Shown: positions 57,001 through 64,000 of the stretch, in pieces
Layout: the number at the start of each line of letters is the position of its first letter
How positions within the stretch are numbered: the first letter of the stretch is position 1
Assembly (NCBI GenBank): GCA_012845835.1
Contig: JABAKD010000020.1
Location: 6,923,915-6,987,914, forward strand
Length of the DNA stretch: 64,000 nt
DNA from: Undaria pinnatifida
Taxonomy: Eukaryota; Sar; Phaeophyceae; Laminariales; Alariaceae
Reading direction: 5' to 3'
Program-made: the position numbers and the translations under genes
The notes under the pieces: model-generated
Seen by the model: only the letters and a program-made list of their open reading frames with translations
The model's database searches: none
Told to the model about the DNA's origin: nothing

Positions 57001-58531
57001 ACTAGTCCGGCATGACGATATATAGCACCAGAGCAGATTAGGCAGGTCCCGCACATACGCCTTGTCTGTTTCTGAGCGTTTGGTAGCATATCAATAGAGG
57101 CGACTGCGACAGAGTCCGCTACGCTCCTGGACTGACAGTGGCTGTTCGCACACTGCGTACTTGACAACTGTAGACTGGACCACTGCCAGTACTTCTCTGC
57201 AATGCTGCTGTAAAGCCTCCCTCTTGGCCTTTCCTACTGACTTCCATACAAATCCGTCACGTCTGCGTGCCGTGTTGGCTGTTTAAGGCGTAGGGATGGG
57301 CATTGCGCGGGCGTGGATCAACCGATGACGGCGAAATTACGTGAAATACGCTATTTTGATTAATCACGCGAAACGTCTTGTACCGGGGATTAAAAGTACA
57401 CCGAAGAAAAAGTAGGGCAACGCATATCGTTGGCTGCACTACAGTAAGCATGAACACACATAACTCGGTAGGGAACAGTACGGCAACGACACACCGCTGG
57501 ATGCACTACAACAGTATTCCGGTACGGCTGTTTACCACAGGCTTGCCGGAGGTAGATCAGACCTCCCGTCGTCGGCATGATCAGTTAGTTCTTCGCAGCC
57601 ATCACCCGTCCATTTTATTGCGCGCGACTCACTCTTCGATACCCTTCACTCGCGCTGCCATCGATTGGCACACCAACCACCACCAAATCTCGGCAAGCCT
57701 CTTACATTCTGCTTGCGACTCACTCGTCAATTTCGATGACGACGGAGCACTCCACGCCCTCGTTCGCCTCAGTAATACCGCACCCCGAGACCTCGTCGCT
57801 GTCGACATCGTACCGCCGGCTGTACTCCACTACCTGCGTTCATTTTTTTTTGTGTACGGCAACAATGTCAGTGCACGGTCTAGTGTTGACCCGTCAAAGT
57901 GTCGACACGATAAAGCGTTGACCCGTCAAAGCGTTGACTTCAAGGCCTCTTCAGACATATTATACTGGTCTTAGTGCAAAGATGCGTGACGGCTGTTTCG
58001 GGGCAACAGTTAGTTACGTCAACCCACACATTTGTTGTGCAAGTGGCCATTGGACGTCTTGTGATTTGGGTCATCGTGTCTGCACTGCTGATGGTTGCCC
58101 GTTCGCTGTGTGTGCATTTTCTTGTGTGTGCATTTTCTTGTTGGACTTTCGAAAATCGAAAGAGCACCGCAAGCGAAAGCACATACTCGTACATATGATA
58201 CCGAAGGCATAAAAACAAATATTCATACGAGCGCTACACAAATTTCTACGCGAAAATACACATTCGTATATATGACACCGAGGGCATAAAAACAAAACAC
58301 TTCATACGAGTACTGTTAATACACACATTTCTGCTTTGTTGTGCGGGTACGTTACGTGTCTCCCGCAACCCACCCATCCGCAAAGTCGAGGGCGCACCTG
58401 ATCCGACTCATCCATGAACCACTTTCCCAGGGGGATAAATACCACTCCTATCGCGAAGAAAATTCCCACCACCAGCCGCGGCTGCAAGATGGGCAGAAAC
58501 GACTTGACCCTTTGCTGTCGAAAAGGCGTGT
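47834..58531 (-). CDS. CDC50: CDC50/LEM3/TMEM30-family protein, seven exons (first exon not found)
   Basis: CDC50 proteins are the obligatory beta subunits of P4-ATPase phospholipid flippases, needed for their exit from the ER and for transport activity. Seven minus-strand exons join in compatible phases at GT-AG sites: 58531-58398, 57833-57724, 56818-56716, 54564-54459, 52262-52012, 50239-50068, 48045-47834 (1088 coding bases, about 361 residues). Family features appear in order: [13 protein letters not shown] at the cytosolic N-end, TM1 ([17 protein letters not shown]), [61 protein letters not shown] glycosylation site, then TM2 ([19 protein letters not shown]) and PRKLGD. Ectodomain cysteines for the family disulphides are present. 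No ATG is in frame in the first exon found, and it is preceded by a pyrimidine tract and AG, so a short upstream exon ending in one phase-1 base is expected. No disabling mutation was seen. Confidence 0.93.
48085..48150 (+). repeat. G-run tract in CDC50 last intron
   Basis: Two runs of about 20 and 10 consecutive G on the plus strand (C on the coding strand) just upstream of the last exon; probably the polypyrimidine part of the intron end. Confidence 0.8.
48351..48660. repeat. 155-bp tandem duplication in CDC50 intron
   Basis: Two practically identical 155-bp copies (TGAGAGCGCCTCACCCCAAC at 48356 and 48511, through ATACACATCGGCAAGTTT). Only the TACGTTGAG/TACGCTGAG position clearly differs. 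It includes CCAACCATTGGCCATTGGG, a short palindrome. Very recent. Confidence 0.92.
48661..50067. other. Remainder of CDC50 intron 7-8
   Basis: Intronic by the gene model. Contains a G-rich stretch (49080-49130) and two copies of the 9-mer (49183, 49674); no other gene seen. Confidence 0.4.
50068..50239 (-). CDS. CDC50: CDC50 exon 7: [17 protein letters not shown]
   Basis: 172 bp. Acceptor TCCGCTGCAG; reads [40 protein letters not shown] and SLTFNITA; donor A|GTGAGC. The C-rich, poly-purine-complement tract directly upstream (50270-50375) is the intron 3' end. Confidence 0.92.
50700..51465. repeat. Degenerate ~60-bp minisatellite in CDC50 intron
   Basis: At least six diverged units carry CGCACCTAC or GCCTCCACGT, then TTTTCGGATACAAA-like, then CTACTTGGAATTAGA and GGGATGGTA-like segments (examples near 50700, 50765, 51050, 51111, 51175, 51340). 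The units have drifted strongly; an old array. Confidence 0.6.
52012..52262 (-). CDS. CDC50: CDC50 exon 6: central ectodomain
   Basis: 251 bp. Acceptor TTGAACAG; the split codon completes FND, then [39 protein letters not shown] and a Cys-rich insert ([19 protein letters not shown], with an NYT glycosylation site) to WYPDNDE. Donor GAG|GTGATG is weaker than the others, so the 3' edge could differ by a few bases. Confidence 0.85.
52836..53082. mobile_element. MITE family A, copy 2 (in CDC50 intron)
   Basis: Left end GACTGATTCTACGATAGCCC; right end GGGGGGCTATCGTAGAACG. CAAAG flanks both sides (52831-52835, 53083-53087), a likely 5-bp target duplication. Interior matches 40-292. Confidence 0.75.
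53330..53700. repeat. 12-bp minisatellite (AGCGTTGCACTT)
   Basis: Degenerate tandem 12-mers, cleanest at 53500-53600 (GCGTTGCACTCA three times). Because 12 is divisible by 3, both strands give long periodic peptides ([22 protein letters not shown]), which are artefacts. Intronic. Confidence 0.85.
53765..54045 (+). mobile_element. MITE family B, copy E (in CDC50 intron)
   Basis: Starts GGCACGTGCTACGGTAGAGG, contains GGGGGCTCCTTAACC and TGGGAGAGATCTTAAGCTCC, and ends TTGTCGTAGCACGCGTG. Inserted between two minisatellites of the same intron. Confidence 0.8.
54050..54450. repeat. ~43-bp minisatellite (ACCGTTACACTTCACAGGTA)
   Basis: About eight units of ACCGTTACACTTCACAGGTA plus CATTTTAAAGGTACACTTTT with indels. 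It stops a few bases before the donor of CDC50 exon 54564-54459, so the array abuts a splice site. Confidence 0.85.
54459..54564 (-). CDS. CDC50: CDC50 exon 5: [12 protein letters not shown]
   Basis: 106 bp. Acceptor AATGGCAG; reads [18 protein letters not shown], then [17 protein letters not shown]; donor G|GTAAGT, phase 1. [12 protein letters not shown] is a family signature. Confidence 0.92.
54565..55265. other. CDC50 intron, no repeat recognised
   Basis: Intronic by the gene model. Has GCGCGCGC near 54726 and a 13-base G run near 54935. Confidence 0.4.
55266..55545. repeat. Four 70-bp tandem repeats in CDC50 intron
   Basis: Units start GTAAATTATGCACCTTTTAT at 55266, 55336, 55406 and 55476, and each ends CATCTCACGTTCGGCT. 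Only single-base differences. As 70 is not a multiple of 3, all three plus frames give 'repeat proteins' with a staggered period; none is real. Confidence 0.95.
55570..55632. repeat. Four 14-bp repeats (ACGACGCACGTGCT)
   Basis: TACGACGCACGTGC is repeated four times in a row. The word closely resembles the terminus of MITE family B (GACACGTGCTACG/GACGCGTGCTACG). Confidence 0.9.
56070..56135. repeat. (ACAGCAGT) repeat
   Basis: GTACAGCAGTACAGCAGCAG-type tandem repeats, intronic to CDC50. Confidence 0.8.
56140..56715. other. CDC50 intron with decayed dispersed repeat
   Basis: Bases 56595-56650 (CACGCAGCTTGCAAAGACG, CGAACTCACAGCTGACATG) are a decayed end of the 6.1/40.4-kb repeat. Otherwise nothing recognised. 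Confidence 0.4.
56716..56818 (-). CDS. CDC50: CDC50 exon 4: [14 protein letters not shown] motif
   Basis: 103 bp. Acceptor CCAACAG; reads [20 protein letters not shown] then [14 protein letters not shown]; donor GTATGT. This is the most conserved CDC50 block. The reading frame is also open upstream of the AG, but the phase from exon 3 fits only this acceptor. Confidence 0.92.
57724..57833 (-). CDS. CDC50: CDC50 exon 3: start of ectodomain
   Basis: 110 bp. Acceptor AACGCAG; reads [15 protein letters not shown], then [20 protein letters not shown]; donor GTGAGT. Two cysteines are expected to pair in the family. Ends with two bases of a codon. Confidence 0.9.
58398..58531 (-). CDS. CDC50: CDC50 exon 2 (first recognised): N-terminus and TM1
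   Basis: 134 bp. The acceptor TGTGATAG follows a long C/T tract; the exon begins with two bases of a split codon (AC), then [20 protein letters not shown]1 and WFMDESDQ. Donor CAG|GTGCGC; phase 0 at the end. Confidence 0.9.
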
Positions 58532-59518
58532 CTATCACATAAGGGGACGCGCGGGGAGGGGGCGGAGGCGAAGGGAAGGGATAGTCAAAGGGACGGAGGG
58601 TCGGGATTGGCACAAGTCAGAGTCATGCAGCACCTTCGCCCTCATGTATCTTTTGTTTATGACTCGTCACAGACGGGGGCGTTTTTTCCGCAGTCTTTGC
58701 GCGCTGGTTTTTCCGGGGAGGTTGTTCCCTTAAAGAACGGCAAGAATGGTCCAATGGTCCACTCTAATAGCAAGTATTTTGGCCCCAAAAACGTTGAGTC
58801 ACTTCTAAAAGGCTTATCGATGCGCACTTCGTATGCATGTACTTCGGGAATACTGGTAGGATACAGTTAAAATACCGTGTGGCTACCAATATCACTGCAT
58901 AAGATAGAGTACGAAGAGCGATCGCTCCGGCGATCAGAGCCAGGGACCCGAGACGCCGCACCACAGACAGTTCAAGAGAGAACGAGGGGCCCTGAGCTAT
59001 CCGGAAAAGAGCCTGTTGCGAGTTGTTTTCCTTTTGCGCCACCACCATCAACAACACCAACACCCACACCAAAACCAACACCGACCAACGCCAACACCAA
59101 CACCAACACCAATACCAACACCAACACCGACGCCGACAGCTTCGACGCTCGTGCTGCGAAAAATTAATTCACTCTGTTTTTGCTCTACCCCAACCTCGGC
59201 TCGGCGCCAGATAGGGCACGTTCTACTGCTGCAGCGCCGAAAGATTTCCCGGCATGCTGCACACAAAATATGTATCTGGCACTACCAACAATGCACCGCT
59301 GCTGCCTGGTACGTACGCGTCATACTACTGCACCTACTGCCGTTGTACCTACTGCGTGTACCTGCTGCATGTATGTATTGAACCTCGATGGCTGTGTTCA
59401 CCAATATTTCGCTAGAAAGAGCCAGCGTTTTTTTACATGGATTCGACCAACCGATCAGCTGCCAGAATCGCAATTTTGCAATGACTAAATTGTGAAACCT
59501 GAGTGTCGCAAAGCTGGC
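58532..59518. other. Upstream of CDC50 first recognised exon
   Basis: Should contain the missing ATG exon and promoter of CDC50; neither could be identified. Bases 59050-59135 are an (ACCAAC)n hexamer array. Confidence 0.35.
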
Positions 59519-59610
59519 TTAACCCCTTCTAAAGCCCCCAAATCCCCCTATACTAACTTCAAGTAATTTTCCCCCCCAAAAGGGTCTCCAGTTGTAAAGG
59601 CGTTTTATGG
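59519..59610 (+). mobile_element. Very short MITE-like repeat, copy 2
   Basis: TTAACCCCTTCTAAAGCCCC, then TACTAACTTCAAGTAATTTT, then CCCAAAAGGGTCTCCAG and GTAAAGGCGTTTTA. Same block as 60878-60965 and, inverted, 36415-36497. Confidence 0.6.
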
Positions 59611-60877
59611 CGTATGGTTCAAACGACACGGCCGCCCCGGGAGTGTCAGCAGCGCTCAGCACGCGACGGCCACGACTTGGATCGACGGTGAGACCCAGCT
59701 TATGCAGAGGTTGTGTCCCCCACCGACTCTATCCATACCGCAAGGCGGGGCTGAAACTCTCTTGAGTCACGCGACCGTGTGTGGGTTCTTCACATCAGAG
59801 TGTTCGCGAAAAAAAATCTTCAGGAAAAGCATTCTCCAAAATTTTTCCCGAAGGTAGGATTTAAGGTGATTTTCTCGAAACGTAAACTACGTACAGCTGG
59901 TGCTGTACCTGGTATCAAGCACCCGGAATCCCAACAAATTTCAATAAAACACTCACCGCACTCTACACGTGTAGTTCAAACCTGGTACCAGTATTATACG
60001 GCATGTTGAATACTGCTGTAGATGCTTCCAGTACCTGGGAATAAAGCGGGGTACGTTCGTGGGAACACATTCCAGGTGATTTACTCGAAGCATATCGAAA
60101 ACAAACGGCGGGTACGCCCCGTTACTGGTTGCGCAGGCGTAGTCCGAACCCTTCCTCCGCGTGTACTCTTGCTGGTGGGCACATGCGCCGCTAAGGAAAC
60201 GTGCTCAGCAACGGACTTCGAACATTTCCAACTACGCCCCATCCCCTTGGGTGAGTACCGAGTACCGCGCTGCCGTCAGGAATCTGCTCGCCCCCCTCTC
60301 CCTTTCCCTCGTTTTCACTAACGTTGCAAGGTCTGGCCTCTCCTATGAATAGATACCTGTTGCTGTCACTATCTACTCTGGTCCTACCCCAGTCCTTCCT
60401 CCCTTTACCATCGCCCCCTCCCCCCCCTTCTTCACCCGTTCTCGCCCCATCTCCACTTTTCACTATTAGCACTGATGCTGCCCTCTTCCAAACCGCTTTC
60501 TTCATTGTCTCCATTCTTCCCAACGCCCCCCCCTCCCTCCTTCATCCCCTTCTCTTCATCACTCTCTCTCCCTCATCGTCATCCTCCCTGGCACGATCCT
60601 GTGCGTTCAAGGCTCTCTTGTGTTTCAACTCGCCCAATGCGGAGAGCGTTTGGAGTTTACTGGTAGCTGCAAACAGCATTAGCCTTCTCGAGCACCGAAA
60701 GATCTGTGCCCTGCGTCTGCTACTGGGTCTGCTCGTCCGCTCTTCTCCCTGCTGACAGCATGTATTTTCTTAGGAGAAACGTGATTTGAAAATATCACAT
60801 GGCAAAAAAAAGGCGTCACAGAAATAGATAGTCGACGAGTCACGCTTCCGTACCGAGCACCGGGTCAAAATCGAACA
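59611..60877. other. Stretch without supported gene
   Basis: A pyrimidine-rich block at 60290-60760 gives long Ser/Pro/Leu frames on the plus strand (for example 60324-60755), but composition explains them and no motif is seen. Confidence 0.3.
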
Positions 60878-60965
60878 TTAACCCCTTTAGAGCCCCAAAA
60901 TCTCTCCCTACACTAGCTTCAAGTAATTTTGTCCCCCAAAAGGGTTTCAGTAGTGAAGGCGTTAA
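60878..60965 (+). mobile_element. Very short MITE-like repeat, copy 3
   Basis: 88 bp. Starts TTAACCCCTTTAGAGCCCC and ends AGTAGTGAAGGCGTTAA. The ends are imperfect inverted repeats (TTAACCCCTT against TTAACGCCTT). Interior CACTAGCTTCAAGTAATTTT and CCCAAAAGGGTTTCAG. Confidence 0.6.
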
Positions 60966-61554
60966 GTTCGCTGAAAGCTCAAAAATATGTTACTCGCGGC
61001 CTTCGGGCCGGGCAACAGCGTGACCCAAGGGGTTCGCGGCTTCGCCCCACGGCGGTATGGGGCCTTTCTTGTGGCGGAGGGTCACCCTCGCGGCTTTCTT
61101 GTATTTTTAAAAAATCACAGCCAGACTTTCCTTTCACCCTGTTTCTTATTACAGAGTAGGTGTCCTGCACTGTGTAGGGGTGTTTCGTTTTCTTCAAAAG
61201 CAGCCGCTCACGCTCGCTCACGCTGATTCTTAGCCCCGCAGCCACAAAAATCAGCACCAGATACACAGCAGCAATACAATATGGCAGCGGTACAACGGTA
61301 GCCGCGCTTCAGGCTCTTGCCTTGGTGCCAGTAGTCACGGTGTACCGTATGCTTGGGGTGATGAGTCTTCTGCCGTAAACGACGGTGTATATACCACACC
61401 CACAACTGGCACAACATTTGGACCTAAAAAAAGTCTACCATACGCTGTGTTAAACCCGGGGTGTGATACAGCGTATCCCGGTGACAAAGGGGGTGATTAT
61501 TTTGGGATTTGATGAAGCGTTATCACCGGGGTGGTGTACTCTACGGGGTGTGAT
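60966..61554. other. Gene-free stretch
   Basis: No exon recognised. GGTGTGATA-type words repeat near 61450-61555. Confidence 0.3.
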
Positions 61555-61700
61555 ATGGCAACACTCGATGAAAAATCGACAAGCAGTGGGATTGCTGGAC
61601 CCTCTGCGCGATAAAAATTGAAGAAAATTGAAGGCGAGAACCGGGGGGGAGAAGGGACGACACCTGTGACCACGGTTTGTCCAGGAGCTGGAAAATAGTT
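61555..61700 (+). repeat. SINE-like repeat body, 5'-truncated copy
   Basis: CAACACTCGATGA, AATCGACAAGCAGTGGGATT, CTCTGCGCGATAAAAATTGA, GAGAACCGGGGGGGAGAAGG and GGACGACACCT match 4655-4800. The tRNA-like head is absent. Confidence 0.5.
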
Positions 61701-62215
61701 GTGTGTCAAGAAAAAAAAAATGGTACGTGTGCTTTGGAGAAGGAGGCAGAGGTGCGGTATGCCGAATAAAACACATGATCGAGCCAAGGGTACCGGTGCC
61801 GGAAGCAGCAGTCGCCGGCGCCGCCGAAGGGTTTTGCCCACTGCGATGGGCCATGCGTTTGCAAGGCCTTTCCACCTACTCCACCTACATGTTGCTGGTC
61901 TCCATATAATCTGGTACGCTCGCACACGTGTAGCCTGTGGATACTGCGTGCTTTATCACGTATCTGCTCACATTAACGCCTTTACTACCGGAAAACCGTT
62001 TTTGGGGACAATTTACTCAGAAATTGTACAGGGGGTGTCATGGCGATTATAAGGCAAGACACCGCAGGGGGTGTGCTATACAACGTATATTGGTGAAAAA
62101 TCATGTTAATGTGTTACTTGGGGACTCATTTTGAGTTTTTATCTTCCGAACTCGGGGGGTGTGCTATACCAGGTACAACGTATAGCGTAATACACCGTCG
62201 TATACGGTGTGTTCC
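61701..62215. other. Gene-free stretch
   Basis: No exon recognised. The 9-mer is at 62167. Confidence 0.3.
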
Positions 62216-62585
62216 AAGGTTATGTTCTGTAGGGTTTGTGGATTCCGGGTACGGGTATGGGAGTCTTACAGAACTTCCAGAAGTTTCGGGTACGGGTATG
62301 AAAGTGTTACAGAACTTCCAGTAGTTGCGGGTATTGTGACACGGGCGTACAGAACTCACAGAAGTTCCGGGCGGGTACGAAAGGTGCTGTACCCGTACCC
62401 CGGGTATTGTGGCACTGGGTGTACAGAACTAACAGAAGTTCGGGTACGGGTATGAAAGTCTTACAGAACTTCCATACGTTCCGGGTATTGTAGCACGGGC
62501 GTACAGAACTTACAGAAGTTCCGGGTACGGGTGCGAACGCCCTACAGAACTCGCAGAAGTTCCGGGTACGGACAATACCCGGGTA
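62216..62585. repeat. GGGTACGGGTA minisatellite, array 1
   Basis: Roughly eight 35-50 bp units with TTACAGAACTTCCAGAAGTT, then CCGGGTACGGGTATGAAAGT. The TACAGAAC word and the TTCTGTAGGGT junction are shared with the 41-bp minisatellite at 38.6 and 41.2 kb, so the two satellites may be related. Confidence 0.85.
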
Positions 62586-63290
62586 AATGCACACCCCCTC
62601 GGGGGGGAGTCCGATTTGAAGTGGAGGATTTAATCCAACTTGCATGGATGGCATGTTCTCACTAGGCCAATGTCCCCGAGGCAATCTGTCGTAGCTTTAA
62701 GGGAAGTATGAATTATCGACAAAACCACCACCGAGATGTGATATATATCGTGAACCCCAATGAGTGGCGACCGGGACAACAGCCGCGCTCACGGCTATAC
62801 TGCGCTATGATCATACCATGGCGTACCCCGGCTGTGGCGCTTCAAAACAAATAATTGCGGTCGCAAGCCCATATTTGCCACCGCAGCTCGATAAGCCAAG
62901 TGCCGTGACAAAGAAGAAGCGCAAATACCGATAACACAGAAGATACTACTAGACGTCGATGGTTGCTGCATCGCCGTCACGGCAGATCTATGTATTAATC
63001 CGATCGGAAAAAACACTGGTACGTGGTTTCCCGATTGGCGCCAAATTTGTACCAGGTATGTTTCCACCAAATCAAATCGTCAAAAGTGTCCTTCGTTAAT
63101 ACAATACGTGCCCACGGGTCGGAAACGAAAGAAACATGGACAGGACCAATGGCAGGTGCTACTACTATCATATACGATACATACTGCTACTGCAGTACAT
63201 TCGGTGTTCGGTTGGTTTTGCTGACGACAAGATATGACATCAAAATAGAGTACATAATACACTCGTTGGGTTATTAAACCTGAATTAGTG
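62586..63290. other. Gene-free stretch
   Basis: No exon recognised. Confidence 0.3.
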
Positions 63291-63470
63291 CATGTGGACT
63301 CCCCGGGTATTGTAACAAAGGTATACCCGTACCCCGGGTATGGTTTGTGCGACAGTCTTACAGAAGTCACAGATGTTCCGGGTTAGGGTATGGGAATCTT
63401 ACAGAACTTACAGAAATTCCGGGTACGGTGCGGAAGTGTTACAGAACTCACAGAAGTTCCGGGTACAGTC
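63291..63470. repeat. GGGTACGGGTA minisatellite, array 2
   Basis: Four or so units like those at 62.2-62.6 kb (CTTACAGAACTTACAGAAAT, TCCGGGTACGG, GTTACAGAACTCACAGAAGT). Confidence 0.8.
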
Positions 63471-64000
63471 GTCCCCGCTTTAAAGACACTCTTCTTAAGG
63501 AAACTCCCCGCTATAAAGACATATTTTTCTCCCAGAACATGGTGCCCCGCAGATGTACAATAATAAGGGGGGGGTACCTTTTCCACTTTGCGCCCCCCCC
63601 CCAATTTTTTTTTGCTGGGGCAGCACACTGCTGTATAACATCGACAGCGGTCTGCTGCAGCCCGCACTACCGCGTGTGGGTATGGAGAGATTCCTCCCAT
63701 CTGCTGGCGGGTCGTCAGCTGCCGGCTTGAAGCCATGTGGCGAACCCACGTGCCAGTCAAAGTCTCAACTCGTGTCAGGCAGTCGAAGTTTGGGATTTTT
63801 GCCTTTCTCGTGGAGTTAAATTTTGGTATTTTTGTTTTGTGTTTTTGCCTCGTGTTGACCTTTGGGGAAGAACGGTGTCCTCTTTTCGGTGTATTTGCCC
63901 GATTTTTTTGTGTGTTGTGGTCTGCGCTACCGACGGTTTCCTAGTGTCCTTCTAAGGGGTCGACTGGGTTTGTTTGGTCCCTATGTGGCAGGTAACTTGC
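63471..64000. other. Window end, no supported gene
   Basis: CCCCGCTTTAAAGACA and CCCCGCTATAAAGACA form a short duplication at 63474 and 63507. Frames at 63735-63955 are T-rich and lack motifs. Confidence 0.3.

Noticed and set aside
58764-59081. Minus-strand hydrophobic frame as the missing first CDC50 exon
   Set aside because: No resemblance to a CDC50 N-terminus and no donor in the required phase (one base, A) was convincing.
60191-60250. ATG at about 60249 (minus) followed by a possible GTACAC donor as the first CDC50 exon
   Set aside because: The phase would fit, but the donor is poor and the 1.7-kb gap is unsupported.

Overview
The window looks like nuclear DNA of a multicellular stramenopile, most likely a brown alga (Phaeophyceae, Ectocarpus-like). 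This is inferred, not proven. The grounds are: one gene split into seven recognisable coding exons by kilobase-scale GT-AG introns; a 22-residue 'WPxSLxxLxFGxxFNQPIxxV' leucine-rich repeat protein of a kind I associate with brown algal genomes; and a repeat landscape of copia, chromodomain-gypsy, LINE, hAT and small non-autonomous elements. There is no operon, no prokaryotic gene layout and no rRNA gene. Most of the sequence is repeat-derived or non-coding.

Layout. 1-9.1 kb: no gene recognised; MITE, fold-back and dispersed-repeat pieces, a 200-bp (ACT)n tract and a tRNA-like SINE candidate. 9.09-9.47 kb: a complete 381-bp miniature LTR element (TRIM-like). 10.39-10.95 kb: a small cysteine-rich secreted protein whose ORF stops inside a splice-donor consensus. 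11-17.4 kb: SINE-like copies, short duplications and a MITE. 17.4-20.0 kb: a decayed LINE reverse transcriptase split by a 1.1-kb block. 19.97-25.77 kb: a complete but dead Ty1/copia element with both LTRs. 27-30.3 kb: MITE and TRIM fragments. 30.3-35.5 kb: a minisatellite carrying a PIF/Harbinger-type insertion, then a minus-strand chromodomain gypsy pol fragment, all bracketed by two 244-bp direct repeats. 36-42 kb: solo TRIM LTR, duplicated 41-bp minisatellites, poly-C repeats and a hAT transposase C-terminus. 42.7-44.3 kb: the 22-residue-repeat LRR gene. 47.8-58.5 kb (minus strand): a CDC50/LEM3/TMEM30-family gene (beta subunit of P4-ATPase lipid flippases) assembled here from seven phase-compatible exons. 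58.6-64 kb: short MITE-like copies and a GGGTACGGGTA minisatellite.

The three host genes (secreted protein, LRR protein, CDC50) are functionally unrelated as far as can be seen. The CDC50 introns hold two MITEs and at least five tandem repeats. Cross-window themes are several recurring small elements (two MITE families, a TRIM-like family with five copies or fragments, a very short TTAACSCCTT-ended element) and a 9-mer, TACCAGGTA, present 15 times where about 0.5 is expected. All identities come from reading the sequence by eye; no database search was possible.
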